A stretch of DNA of 64,000 nt from Sphingomonadaceae bacterium (lineage in GTDB: Bacteria; Pseudomonadota; Alphaproteobacteria; Sphingomonadales; Sphingomonadaceae), in the NCBI GenBank assembly GCA_947454135.1, contig CANGJI010000005.1, forward strand, positions 1 through 64,000, written 5' to 3'. Below, piece by piece: positions 26,927 through 36,500 of the stretch. The first letter of the stretch is position 1. Each line of letters opens with the position of its first letter. Under the pieces are notes generated by a model. It saw only the letters and a list, made by a program, of their open reading frames with translations, was not told the origin of the DNA and ran no database searches. A program made the translations under genes and the position numbers.

Positions 26927-27055
26927 TCAGTTCTTGATCGTCACGATGCCAACCGGCCCGGCTTTGGTGGAGGGGTTGGATGCGTTCAGTTTCGCAGGCT
27001 TGGCAGCCTTGGGCTTGCGCGCTTCCCGGTTCGATTTCTTCTGACCCTTGGCCAT
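26927..27055 (-). CDS. Very small basic protein (42 aa)
   Basis: This short gene starts at ATG 27055 behind an AAAGGAAG ribosome-binding site and encodes MAKGQKKSNREARKPKAAKP followed by AKLNAS and ending GIVTIKN. It is extremely lysine/arginine rich and probably disordered. Similar tiny Lys-rich proteins beginning MAKGQ(K)KS are common in proteobacterial genomes without known function. Its good ribosome-binding site and biased composition argue that it is real. Confidence 0.6.
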   Translation of the reverse strand: MAKGQKKSNREARKPKAAKPAKLNASNPSTKAGPVGIVTIKN

Positions 27056-27172
27056 GATGCTTCCTTTGGCTGCTGGACACTATGCGCTTGCAAGCAGGCA
27101 AGGCTGACGCGCGATCGAACGGAGGATCGCGCAATTTCCATCGCAGAAATCGGTGATCCGAAAAAAGGTCTG

Positions 27173-27382
27173 CTACTTCGCCGCGTATTCACCTTGCCGG
27201 GCGTTGAAATTTTCCTGCGCAAATGCGCGGGCTGCCGCATTGGTCTTGAACAATTCCTGCTGAAGTTCAGCGGTGACCAAGGGATAGCCCTGAGAGTTGT
27301 ACCGCGTGGTACGCACCGTTAGCCGGACATTTCCGTCGACGTCCTTGTTGATAAGGAAAGGGCGATATTTCGGATCTGTCAT
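27173..27382 (-). CDS. Small hypothetical protein (69 aa)
   Basis: The product starts MTDPKYRPFLINKDVDGNVR and ends FNARQGEYAAK. It has no signal peptide, is highly charged and looks like a small folded domain followed by a helix. The ATG at 27382 has a perfect GGAGG ribosome-binding site; an upstream in-frame start at 27412 lacks one. It is close to the cold-shock gene and shares its strand. Function unknown. Confidence 0.65.
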   Translation of the reverse strand: MTDPKYRPFLINKDVDGNVRLTVRTTRYNSQGYPLVTAELQQELFKTNAAARAFAQENFNARQGEYAAK

Positions 27383-27421
27383 TTGCGGCCTCCAGTCATG
27401 GCATTTCGACACATGGAACGT

Positions 27422-27450
27422 GGCAGTGCGACCGCGCCGGCCGCACTGCC
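27422..27450 (-). terminator. Hairpin behind the cold-shock gene
   Basis: A perfect 9-bp stem (GGCAGTGCG at 27422-27430, CGCACTGCC at 27442-27450) encloses an 11-nt GC-rich loop that can pair further. It lies 9 bp beyond the stop of the leftward cold-shock gene, where a terminator or 3' stabilising hairpin is expected. There is no T-run. Confidence 0.45.
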
Positions 27451-27459
27451 AAAGATCAA

Positions 27460-27666
27460 TCAGGCAGCCTGAAGATTGACTGCAGAGGTCTTGCCGCGCT
27501 GGTCGGTTTCCAGTTCGTAAGAAACGCGCTGGTCCTTGTCGAGGCTATGCATGCCGGCACGTTCAACGGCGGAAATATGCACGAAGGCATCGCTGCCGCC
27601 GTCGTTCGGCGAGATAAAGCCGTAGCCCTTGTCGACGTTAAAGAATTTCACGGTTCCGATAGTCAT
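27460..27666 (-). CDS. CspA-family cold-shock protein
   Basis: The 68-residue single cold-shock domain binds single-stranded RNA and DNA and acts as an RNA chaperone. RNP1-like KGYGFI (13-18) and RNP2-like DAFVHIS (26-32) are intact, and the total length is standard. A long 5' leader of at least 100 bp before the next gene could carry cold-responsive RNA structure, as in other csp genes; this is not resolved here. Which csp paralogue it is cannot be told. Confidence 0.93.
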   Translation of the reverse strand: MTIGTVKFFNVDKGYGFISPNDGGSDAFVHISAVERAGMHSLDKDQRVSYELETDQRGKTSAVNLQAA

Positions 27667-27931
27667 ATGGATAATCCTTTATCCCAAGTATGACGGGCAC
27701 GCGCCAGCAATGGCGCATCCCGGCTTTAGTAGTGCTAGAAAGGGATAAGAGGTGGCATAAAGCTGCCGATTATCCGTCGCATGCGACGTAAGCGATTTTT
27801 TCTTAGCATCATTTTCAAAGATTGAAAGCGAATTCCGGCTTTCATCTGATCGGCGATCCAGATTATCGCTCCGCCAGGTTGGTTGGCGTTCGTCCGGCGC
27901 TGTGCGCGGCGGACCCGGCGGTGATGGTACA

Positions 27932-27967
27932 CGCGGGGCGGCCGGGCACGTCCCGAACCGCCCCGCG
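27932..27967 (-). terminator. Hairpin at the end of the dioxygenase operon
   Basis: A 10-bp perfect stem (CGCGGGGCGG at 27932-27941, CCGCCCCGCG at 27958-27967) has an inner CGGG/CCCG stem in its loop. It starts 6 bp beyond the stop codon of the leftward TauD-family gene. It probably ends that operon, although no T-tract follows. Confidence 0.5.
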
Positions 27968-27972
27968 CGCGA

Positions 27973-28932
27973 TCAGGCCGGTTCGGTCTGCTTGGCCTTT
28001 TCCTTCTTGACCGTGCGGCTGCGGCGGCCGTCGATGCCCACCGGCACTTCGCCGTTCACGGTCGCGCGGCGCAGGGTGCGGCGCTGGAGGCCGAAATCGG
28101 CGATGGCGCGGTGCTGGGTCGACTGGTTGTCCCAGAACGCCACATCGCCCGCGCGCCAGCGCCACCGCACCACGTTTTCGGGCCGCGTGATGTGATCCTG
28201 CAGGATGTTGAACAGCCGCGCCGAATCCGCCTGGTTGAGGCCGACGAACTGCTTGACGAAGTGGCCAAGGAGCAGGCTGCGCTGGCCCGAAACCGGATGG
28301 ACGCGCACCACCGGATGCTCGGTTTCATAGACGGTCGAGGCGAACACCGACTGGTTGAACTGCGAGCGGGCCTTCTCCGCGTCGTCGTTCTTCGGCGCGT
28401 TCTGGAGCACGGCGGCGTAGTCGTAGACGTTGGTGTGCACCGCCCAGAGATTGTTCACCAGCTGGCGGAGTGCTTCGGGCAGGCTGTCGTAGGCCGTCTC
28501 GCCATTGGCCCACAGCGTATCGCCGCCGGCTTCGGGAATGGTAATCGCGCGCAGGATCGAGCCCTTGGGATAGGCATCGACGAAGGTCACGTCGGTGTGC
28601 CAGCTGGAGGCGGCATAGCCTTCCTTGCTGTCGAGCTCGAGCAGGTAGCGCGAACCTTCGGCGACGGGCACCGTGGGGTGCGCTACAGGATCGCCAAAGC
28701 GGGCGGTGAACGCTTCGTGGCGGTCGTCGGTGAGATCGTGCTGATCGCGGAAGAACACGACCTTGTGGCGCACCACGGCGGCCTTGATCGCCTCGATCAC
28801 GCTTTCGTCAAGATTATCGGCGAGGCGAACGCCCCGGATTTCTGCGCCGATCGTGCCCGTCACGGGGTGGATATCGAGCGGCGAGGCAGGGTCCTTGGCA
28901 TTCACGTATGTGTTGATTGCAGTCATGGTCAT
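27973..28932 (-). CDS. TauD/TfdA-family Fe(II)/2-oxoglutarate dioxygenase
   Basis: The 319-residue enzyme has the facial triad His112-x-Asp114 (SSWHTDVTF) and a distal His274 (NQSTQHRAIADF), with an Arg near 284-285 for 2-oxoglutarate. HPVVRVHPVSGQRSLLLG is typical of taurine or alkyl-sulfate dioxygenases (TauD, AtsK), which release sulfite or an aldehyde from sulfonates or sulfate esters. The basic C-terminal tail (RRSRTVKKEKAKQ) is unusual. AAGGAGAA precedes the ATG. It is the last gene of the TBDR-MFS-dioxygenase operon, suggesting an imported organosulfur or aryloxy compound; the substrate is inferred. Confidence 0.88.
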   Translation of the reverse strand: MTMTAINTYVNAKDPASPLDIHPVTGTIGAEIRGVRLADNLDESVIEAIKAAVVRHKVVFFRDQHDLTDDRHEAFTARFGDPVAHPTVPVAEGSRYLLELDSKEGYAASSWHTDVTFVDAYPKGSILRAITIPEAGGDTLWANGETAYDSLPEALRQLVNNLWAVHTNVYDYAAVLQNAPKNDDAEKARSQFNQSVFASTVYETEHPVVRVHPVSGQRSLLLGHFVKQFVGLNQADSARLFNILQDHITRPENVVRWRWRAGDVAFWDNQSTQHRAIADFGLQRRTLRRATVNGEVPVGIDGRRSRTVKKEKAKQTEPA

Positions 28933-28953
28933 TTCTCCTTCAGGGGTGGAGGC

Positions 28954-30354
28954 TTATTCGGCGGGCACGAGGGCTGCGGCGGCGACGCTGTCGCGGGCTT
29001 CGAGCTGGCGGCGAATTTCGGTGTGGCGGCGCGCGTCGAGCGGGAAACCCAGCATCAGCGCGGCGGCGGCGGAATGAGCGAGCGCGGGGCCAAGGGCGAA
29101 CACCACGATCAGCCAGCGCAACGCTTCCGGCGTGTTGGCCGCGGCCTTGGGATCAAAGCCGAGCCAGGCGACCAGCGGCAGCGCGATCCCCACGGCGAGC
29201 GCACCGCCAAGCTTGATCGAGATCCCGAAGACCGAGAAGTAGAGGCCGGTGCGGTCCTCGCCGGTGGCGAGACGATGATGATCGGCAATGTCGCTGACGA
29301 TCGAGCGCAGCATCAGGTTGCCCGAACCCTGGCTGAGGCCCTGCAGCGCGGCGAGCAGGAGCATGAGCCAGAAGCGGTCGGCGCTGAGGAACAGGAGGCC
29401 GAAGTTGATGGCAGCCTGCACGAGTTCGGCGAGTACCGCGCCTTGCGCCTTGCCGAGAGCCTTGCCCACGTGGCTCCAGATCGGCGCGGCGAGAATGCCG
29501 AAGGAATACTGGAACAGGAACATGCCTGCCGCCCACTCGGGCCGGCCGAGAGCGAAGGTGACGACGAAGAGGAGCAGCCCGGTACGCACGCCCTGTCCGG
29601 CCGTCACGGCAGCGTCGGCCGCCAGCACGCGCAGCAGCAGCGGGTTGCCCAGCACCGCATTCAGCCCGGCGCGCGGCGAGGGGCTGTGTTCCAGCGCGGG
29701 CGGTGTGTCGTCGGGCACGGCAGTCAGCGTGAGCCACAGGCCGGGGAGCGCCGTTGCGAGGACCAGCGTGCCGAACAGCGTCAGCCGCAGCTGCCCGTCC
29801 CCTGGGCGCAGCTGGTCGGCAATCGCGGGCAGAACCAGCGCCAGCACCAGCGCGCAGGAGGAAAGCAGCGTGATGAGCGAGGCGATCCGCGTGCGTTCGT
29901 TGTAGTCGCCGCTGATCTCGCCCGACCAGGCCATCAGCGGCGTGGAGAGCGCAGAAGCCCCGCAATAGTAGAGCATCACGCCAAGGCCGACCCAGGCCGT
30001 GCTCACCCCGTCAGGCGGGAAGAACAGGATCGCGCTGCCGAGGACGAACAGCACGCCGCCGCCGAAGATCCACGGCCGGCGTCGGCCAAAGCGGCTCTGC
30101 GTGCGATCGCTGAGCGTGCCGACCACCGGATCGAGCAGCGAATTGATCGCCTGGCCCGCAAGGAACAGCAGCCCCAGCGTCGCGAGCGGAATGCCGTAGT
30201 GGCGCGAAAGCAGCGCCGGCACATAGGCCATGACCGGCTGCGCCGCCGCGTAGAGCGGGATCACCAGCGCGCTGAAGCGCAAGAGCCGCAAGGTGGAGTA
30301 AGCCGATCCGGAGGCCGGAACCGTGGTCGCAGAATGGAGAGGATGCAGTGTCAC
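28954..30354 (-). CDS. MFS/GPH-type transporter
   Basis: This is a 466-residue inner-membrane carrier with about 12 membrane segments. The motif DPVVGTLSDRTQSRFGRRRPWI after the second segment is characteristic of the glycoside-pentoside-hexuronide (melibiose-type) branch and its relatives. It also shows LMAWSGEISGDYNERTRIAS in the loop after segment 4. It lies 21 bp after the TBDR gene and 21 bp before the dioxygenase, so the three form one operon. The cargo is probably the compound brought in by the TBDR; a sugar is not required, since this branch also carries sulfonates and other solutes. Confidence 0.87.
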   Translation of the reverse strand: MTLHPLHSATTVPASGSAYSTLRLLRFSALVIPLYAAAQPVMAYVPALLSRHYGIPLATLGLLFLAGQAINSLLDPVVGTLSDRTQSRFGRRRPWIFGGGVLFVLGSAILFFPPDGVSTAWVGLGVMLYYCGASALSTPLMAWSGEISGDYNERTRIASLITLLSSCALVLALVLPAIADQLRPGDGQLRLTLFGTLVLATALPGLWLTLTAVPDDTPPALEHSPSPRAGLNAVLGNPLLLRVLAADAAVTAGQGVRTGLLLFVVTFALGRPEWAAGMFLFQYSFGILAAPIWSHVGKALGKAQGAVLAELVQAAINFGLLFLSADRFWLMLLLAALQGLSQGSGNLMLRSIVSDIADHHRLATGEDRTGLYFSVFGISIKLGGALAVGIALPLVAWLGFDPKAAANTPEALRWLIVVFALGPALAHSAAAALMLGFPLDARRHTEIRRQLEARDSVAAAALVPAE

Positions 30355-30375
30355 GGTCCCGGCCTCCTTCCCGCC

Positions 30376-32784
30376 TCAGAACCGCGAGCGCAGGGTGGCG
30401 CCGAAGGTGCGCGGTTCGCCCACCTGTCCGGTCACCACGCCCGTCGCGGCGGGGCTGAGGCTGAGGTAATAATCCTTGTCGAGCAGGTTCTTGGCCCAGA
30501 TCGCGAGATCCCACAGACCGCTTTGCGCGCGCAGGCCGAGCCGCGCGTTGATGAGGCCGTAGCCCTTGATCTCGGCCAGCTTCGAGTTGCTCGAGGACGT
30601 GTTGAAGCTCGACCGGTAGGACCAGTCGAGGTGCGAATAGACGCTGACGCCCCCCGCCACCGGAAGGTTGCCGTCCGCGCCCACCGTGTAGGCGAACTTC
30701 GGCACGCCCGGCAGCTGCTGGCCGCTGAGGTCTGCTGCAACGAGGGTTGGCAGACCTGCACGCACCGGATTGATCTCCGGCGCGAGCGGCGCATTGGTGT
30801 AGGTCACGTACTTCGCGTCGGTGTAGCTGGCCGAAGCGTTGAAGGCGAAGCGGTCACTCGGCGCGAAGCGGAAATCGCCTTCCACGCCCTTCGAGCGGAC
30901 CTTGGGGATATTGGCGATGTACTGGCGGGACACGCCGATCACCACCGGATCGGTATCGGTGATCGCGGTCTGATAGTCGCGGATCTCGGTCCAGAAGCCG
31001 GCGAGGTTCAGCGTCGCGCGGGAATCGAGGAACTGCGACTTCACGCCGACCTCGAACGAGTCCACCTTCTCGGGCCGCACGCTGGGATCGGTGATCGTGA
31101 TCGGCAGCTGGGTGAGGTTGAGCCCGCCCGACTTGTTGCCATGCGAGTAGGTGCCATAGACGAGAACGTCCGGCGCAACCTTCCAGCCGAGCGAGACAAG
31201 GCCCGAGAGGCTGTCATCCTTGAGCCGCGTCTCGAAGCGCGGGATCGCCCGGTTGAAGGTGTTGCGGATGGTCTGGATTGCGGTTTGCGCCGCTGCCGGG
31301 AACGCCGAAATATCGGGCGCGCGGGCCACCCACTGTTCGAACGTGCCGGTCTTCTCCTCATGGGTGAAGCGCAGGCCCGTGGTGAGCGTGACCGTGGGCG
31401 TGATGTGCCAGTCGGTCTGGCCAAACAGCGCCAGCGACTTCGTGCGCGGTTCGGAGAACGAGTTGACCTCATAGCCGTTGAGCGCCGCATTGCCGACCGC
31501 CGCAGGCACCGCCGGAATGAACCAGGTGGGGGCTGCCGCTCCGTAGCCGGTCGCGCCATAGCCCTTCACCGTCTGCCAGAAGTAGTAGGCGCCGATGACG
31601 TAGTCGATCGTGTTCTGGCCCTTCGAGGCGAGGCGCAATTCCTCGCTGAACTGGCGCTGGCGGTTGGCCTGCTGTGCCTTGACGATGACCGGGAGCGAGG
31701 TGCTGTCACCATCGTTCGCCGGGTCCCAATCCCACCAGCGATAGGCGGTGATCGCGGTGAGCTCCGAGCCGCCGAGATCCCAGTTGATCTCGCCCGAGAC
31801 GCCATAGCCCTTCATGTTGGCCTGATAGTGGCTGTCCGCTTCGCCGATGCGGTCGAAGGCGTTGAAGCTGGGCAGCGTGTAGCCGGGGAAGCGCGCGGTG
31901 CGGACCGTGAAGCTGTTCGGGATCGGCTTGCCGTCGGTGTAGGTCGCGGTGTTCGAGACGAAGAGATTGAGGACGTTGTCCTGCTTCTGGCGTGAATAAT
32001 CACCGATCACGCGGATCGAGAGGTCGCTGGTCGGCGTGAACAACAGCTGCGCACGGAGCGAGGCGTTGTAGTAGTTCTGCGCCCGGGCGTTCTGCGTCTT
32101 GTTGAAGGTGAAGCCGTTGTTCTCGCTGATCGCGCCCGAGATGCGCACCGCGAGCTTGTCCGGAATGATCCCGCCGCTGGCCGATGCGCGCAGCTGGTAG
32201 AAGCCCTTGTTGCCGGCGTCCGCCCATCCCGAAAATTCGGGCGTGAAGCTCGGTTTGCGACTGGTTATGTTGATGACGCCCGAGGTCGTGTTCTTGCCGA
32301 ACAGGGTGCCCTGCGGCCCGCGCAGCACTTCGAGCGCCTCAAGGTCGACCAGGTCGAACTGGGTGGTGCCGACGCGGCCGTAATACACGTTGTCGATGTA
32401 GAACCCGACACCGTTCTCGAGGCCGTCGTTGGTCAGCGCAACGTTCGAGCCGAGCCCGCGGATGTTGATATTGGTGTTGCGCGGATTGAAGCTGAACACC
32501 TGCAGGCTGGGCACCTGCGCCTGGATCTGCGCCAGCGTGAAGTCACCGCGCCTCTCGAGCGCGGCGGCGCTGACCACCGAAACGGCGACCGGGATGTCCT
32601 GCACCTTCTCGTCGCGGCGGCGCGAACCCGTGACAACGATGGCCTCGCCGCCATCGGCGGAAACTGCGGCATCGGGTGCGGATTCAGGCGCTGGTGCGGC
32701 ATCCTGAGCAAAGGCGGCAGGCCCAATGGCGAGGGCTGCCCCCGCAGCGGTGGCGAGAAGGAACGAACGCGTGACGAAAGACAT
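30376..32784 (-). CDS. TonB-dependent receptor of the dioxygenase operon
   Basis: The 802-residue outer-membrane transporter has a signal peptide (LLATAAGAALAIGPAAFAQ) and TonB-box-like EAIVVTGSRRR near 47-57. The plug contains VLRGPQGTLFGKNTTSGVIN and the barrel ends GATLRSRF. An AGGA ribosome-binding site precedes the ATG. It heads the operon with the MFS carrier and the TauD-family enzyme, and is divergent from a second, much larger TBDR at 33520. Sphingomonad receptors of this type commonly import catabolic substrates rather than iron; which one is unknown. Confidence 0.92.
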   Translation of the reverse strand: MSFVTRSFLLATAAGAALAIGPAAFAQDAAPAPESAPDAAVSADGGEAIVVTGSRRRDEKVQDIPVAVSVVSAAALERRGDFTLAQIQAQVPSLQVFSFNPRNTNINIRGLGSNVALTNDGLENGVGFYIDNVYYGRVGTTQFDLVDLEALEVLRGPQGTLFGKNTTSGVINITSRKPSFTPEFSGWADAGNKGFYQLRASASGGIIPDKLAVRISGAISENNGFTFNKTQNARAQNYYNASLRAQLLFTPTSDLSIRVIGDYSRQKQDNVLNLFVSNTATYTDGKPIPNSFTVRTARFPGYTLPSFNAFDRIGEADSHYQANMKGYGVSGEINWDLGGSELTAITAYRWWDWDPANDGDSTSLPVIVKAQQANRQRQFSEELRLASKGQNTIDYVIGAYYFWQTVKGYGATGYGAAAPTWFIPAVPAAVGNAALNGYEVNSFSEPRTKSLALFGQTDWHITPTVTLTTGLRFTHEEKTGTFEQWVARAPDISAFPAAAQTAIQTIRNTFNRAIPRFETRLKDDSLSGLVSLGWKVAPDVLVYGTYSHGNKSGGLNLTQLPITITDPSVRPEKVDSFEVGVKSQFLDSRATLNLAGFWTEIRDYQTAITDTDPVVIGVSRQYIANIPKVRSKGVEGDFRFAPSDRFAFNASASYTDAKYVTYTNAPLAPEINPVRAGLPTLVAADLSGQQLPGVPKFAYTVGADGNLPVAGGVSVYSHLDWSYRSSFNTSSSNSKLAEIKGYGLINARLGLRAQSGLWDLAIWAKNLLDKDYYLSLSPAATGVVTGQVGEPRTFGATLRSRF

Positions 32785-33519
32785 GGGAAAATCCTGAAAT
32801 CAAAGGGACAGGGCGCGCCGCTCCCGCGCACAAGTCGAGGTGTGCGGATGGCAGGCGGCAAAGGGGGACCGTGGTGGCCGACATGGCTGCCGACGCACGG
32901 GTGTGGGGAATGGACCGCGCGCGAAGGCGCGCACCGGGGGCCGTGTGGCGTTGCCGGCAGATCGGTCAGGTCTGGAGGATCATGTCATCGGTTGCCGCGG
33001 GATGCCCCGTCCGGCTGCCGTCATCGATCCGGGAAGTTGCGCTCAGCCGAGCGCGGTCATGATATGCATCGTATCACCTCGTCATGGAGGGGATCACGAT
33101 GCCTGGCGGTGTCGCCCCAGCATCGTGCGCTTTAGCGGTTGGTAACGCGGAGCAAGCTGCATCCCGATCAAAAGCCGCGGATCAAGTCCCTTGTGTTTCA
33201 AGCGGATGGCCTGATCTCCATGGCCGCTCGGGTAATGTCTACTTATTGAGTTGAGTCTGGGGCGTCAAGCAGAAGCTTTTCTACATGGCGCAGCAGCAGG
33301 GCTTTTCAGCGACCCGGAATGGACGCCCATTGATGAGGGCGAAGGTGTCCCGAGCGATCTGGAGACGAAGGCTGCTCCCGTCTCCTTCTCCATCCAATCC
33401 GTCCAGTTGTGGTGAGGGCCCTTTGGGGCAGCCCTCAGGCCTTGCCCCAAGATGCAGTTGAGCGGGACTGCCAACCGCATATCCAGACACACTTTGTAAC
33501 AATCGGGGTGTACAGTCTC
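32785..33519. other. Divergent intergenic region between two TBDR genes
   Basis: About 735 bp separate the two divergent receptors. No open frame here has a good ribosome-binding site and family-like sequence. The stretch at about 33270-33500 has coding-like composition and may be a gene remnant that I cannot identify. A strong hairpin is annotated separately at 33066-33102. The two promoters must lie here. Confidence 0.5.
33066..33102. repeat. Long near-perfect hairpin in the TBDR-TBDR divergent region
   Basis: The left arm GCATCGTATCACCTC pairs with GAGGGGATCACGATGC, with one bulge and one mismatch, around the loop GTCATG. Arms of about 15 bp are long for a protein operator. It could be a terminator-like or leader RNA structure for either receptor gene. 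Confidence 0.45.
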
Positions 33520-36500
33520 ATGGTTGGTAAAAATAAGTTAATGATTTCAACGCTGCTAGCGGCTGGGTTGTTCATTCCGGCTCAGGCATTTGCGCAAGCG
33601 CAGACACAGCCTGATGCGCTCCCCGAGAAAGCGGGAACGACCGAGGCAAACGCACCGATCATCGTCACGGGAACCCTGCTGCGCCGCAAGGAAACGGACG
33701 GCGCGCTGCCGATCACCTCGCTCTCCGCCTCGCAGCTTCAGGATCGCGGCATCAACACGATTGCCGATGCATTGCAGTCGCTCGCCAACAATAATGCCGG
33801 CGCGCTGCCGACTTCCTTCAGCGCGAACGGCGCCTTTGCTGCGGGTGCTTCGGGCGCGTCGCTGCGCGGCCTGACGACATCGTCGACGCTGGTCCTCTTC
33901 GACGGCCTGCGCGCTGCCTATTACCCGCTGGCCGATGACGGCACCCGCAATTTCGTCGATCTGAACACGATCCCCGATGCTATCGTCGAGCGTATCGAGG
34001 TGCTCAAGGACGGCGCATCCTCGACGTACGGTGCTGACGCTGTCGCCGGGGTGATCAACATCATCATCAAGAAGGAAATCAAGGGTTTCCATGCCGATGT
34101 CTCGTCCGGCATCTCGCAGCAGGGCGATGCGGCCGAGCGGCGCGGATCGCTCACCTACGGTTACGGCGATCTCGCCGAACGCGGGTTCAACGTCTACGTC
34201 AACGCAGAGTATCAGAAGAACGACGCGCTCTATAATCGCGATCGCGGTTTCCCCTACAACACCTCTGACCTGAGCTCGCTTTGCGGCACCAGCATCACCG
34301 ACGGCTCGCGCACCTGCCGCACGAACAACGTCATCAATGGCATCCAGGCCGATGGCTCGTTCCTCACGCCCGGCAACCCGACGTTTGCAACGACCGTGCC
34401 GGTGGTGCGTCCGCTCGATGCCAACGGCATGCCGGTGGGCGCGTTCCAGCTGCTGAACCCGGCCGCAGGCTGCGGTTCGCTGCGCCCGGTCACGCTGACG
34501 CCGGAGCAGCAGAACACCGATCCCGCCAATCCGTTTGCGGCCCAGCAGTGCCAGCTTGATCCAGTGGCGAAATACGGGGTGATCTCGCCCAAGCAGGAAC
34601 GCTTTGGCGCCACAGTTCACCTCACGGTGCAGACGGGGGACAGCTCGAAGGCCTACGCGCTGTTCACCTATTACCAGAACCGCGTGGAATCGACGGGTGC
34701 GCCGGCCAACGTGCTCAACATCACGCCGCCAGCCGCCTCGGGCGTGACGTATGATACGCGCCCCGGTTCCTCGACCCTCCTGACGCTGCCAGTCTATGTC
34801 TGCGCCGCGCGCGTGAATTGCAGCGCGGAAAACGGCACCCTCAATCCCAACAATCCGTTTGCAGGGGCCGGCCAGACGGCGGAACTGCACTACATGCTGG
34901 CAGGCGCTCTGCCCGATACGATCACCTTCAGCCGCACCTATCGCGGGGCGGCGGGGATTGCCGGTACCTTCGGCAAGGATTGGGACTACACGCTCGATTT
35001 CACGGGCATGCGCACTGATCTGACGCAGACCAACACCGGCCAGATCCTGGTCCAGCACCTGCTGGATGTGGTGGCCGATGGCACGTACAACTTCCTCAAT
35101 CCCGGCGCGAACAGCGCAGCGATCCAGGACTATCTGACGCCGGTCAACGTCAACCGCTCCAACTCGCAGCTCTTCCAGGGTCAGGCCAGCCTGAGCCACT
35201 CGTTCTTTTCGCTGCCGGGCGGCGATCTGCAAGTCGGCGTCGGTGGATCGGTGCGGTATGAATCGATCACGGCGCGGAGCGCCAATCCGGATAATCCGCT
35301 CGGCCCGACCTACCGCTATTTCACCATCAACCCGGTCGGCGCCATTGGCCATCGCACCGTGGCGTCGGGCTATTTCGAAGCCGATGCGCCGCTGTTCAAG
35401 CAGCTCGATCTCAACATCGGCGGCCGGTACGATCACTACAGCTCAGGCCAGAGCGCGTTCTCGCCCAAGTTCAGCGCACGTTTCGCCCCGATCCCCGAGA
35501 TCGCGTTCCGCGGTGCCTACTCGCGCGGCTTCCGCATTCCGAGCTTTGCTGAATCGAATGGTCTGCCAACCACCGGCTTCATTACCGTCAACGCCCCGAC
35601 CGATTTCCAGGCGCAGCATGGCAACAACACCTACGGCCAGAATTATGCTCTTGGCCTGACGACAACCGGCACGCCGGGCCTGCAGCCGGAGAAGTCGCGC
35701 AACTTCACGGGCGGCGTGGTGCTGACGCCGAAGCCGTGGTTGAGCTTCACCGCGGATTATTTCGATATCCGCAAGACCAACCTCATCGTGGGCGCGGACT
35801 ACAGCACTGCGATCAATGCCTACTATGCGGGCCAGCCGATCCCGGCGGGCTTCGTGGTCACGCCGGATGTGCCTGATCCGCAGTTCCCCAATGCCAAGCC
35901 GCGCATCCAGTTCATCCAGTATGGCTTCGTCAATGCCAACAGCCTGAACATCAACGGCGTCGATTTCTCGGCCAATGCGCGCATTCCGCTGCCGCATGGC
36001 GCGCGGCTGACGAGCACGCTGTCTGGCACGTACGTGATCAAGTACACCCAGAACGTGGGCGGCTCGGTCCAGCGCTTCGACGGTACGCTTGGGCCCTATG
36101 TCATCACCTCGGCGTCTGGCACGCCGAAGTGGAAGGGTAACTGGCAGACCACGCTCGAGACGCAGCACTTCACCTTCTCGACCACGGTCAACTACGTCAG
36201 CGGCTATGAGAACGTTGCCGAGGACGTTGGCGGGACGAGGGGCGATTGCTTCGGCAGCGCTGCCAACACCGGTGTCCCGACGACCTATCGTGACGGCGTG
36301 ACCCCGGTCACCTGCCGCACCGGTTCCTTCATCGATGTCGATATGGTCGGCACGGTCAAGGTCAATGATCGGGTCTCGATCGACGCGACCGTGCTCAACG
36401 TGTTCGGTGCGCGCGCTCCGTACGATCCGACAACCTATGGCGGGTATCAGTACAACCCCGCATGGGCCAACGCAGGGATCGTCGGGCGCTACTTCCGCAT

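Noticed and set aside
28111-31995. Open frame of 1294 codons on the plus strand across 28-32 kb
   Set aside because: It is antisense to TauD, MFS and TBDR genes that carry intact catalytic and structural motifs. Low-complexity Arg/Gly/Glu-rich sequence with no signal or domain.
33270-33519. Possible transposase remnant upstream of the large TBDR
   Set aside because: No conserved DDE residues or terminal inverted repeats could be recognised; noted only as unexplained coding-like composition.
33556-35436. Minus-strand frame of 626 codons within the large TBDR
   Set aside because: Antisense shadow; the plus-strand frame has a signal peptide, plug and barrel features.
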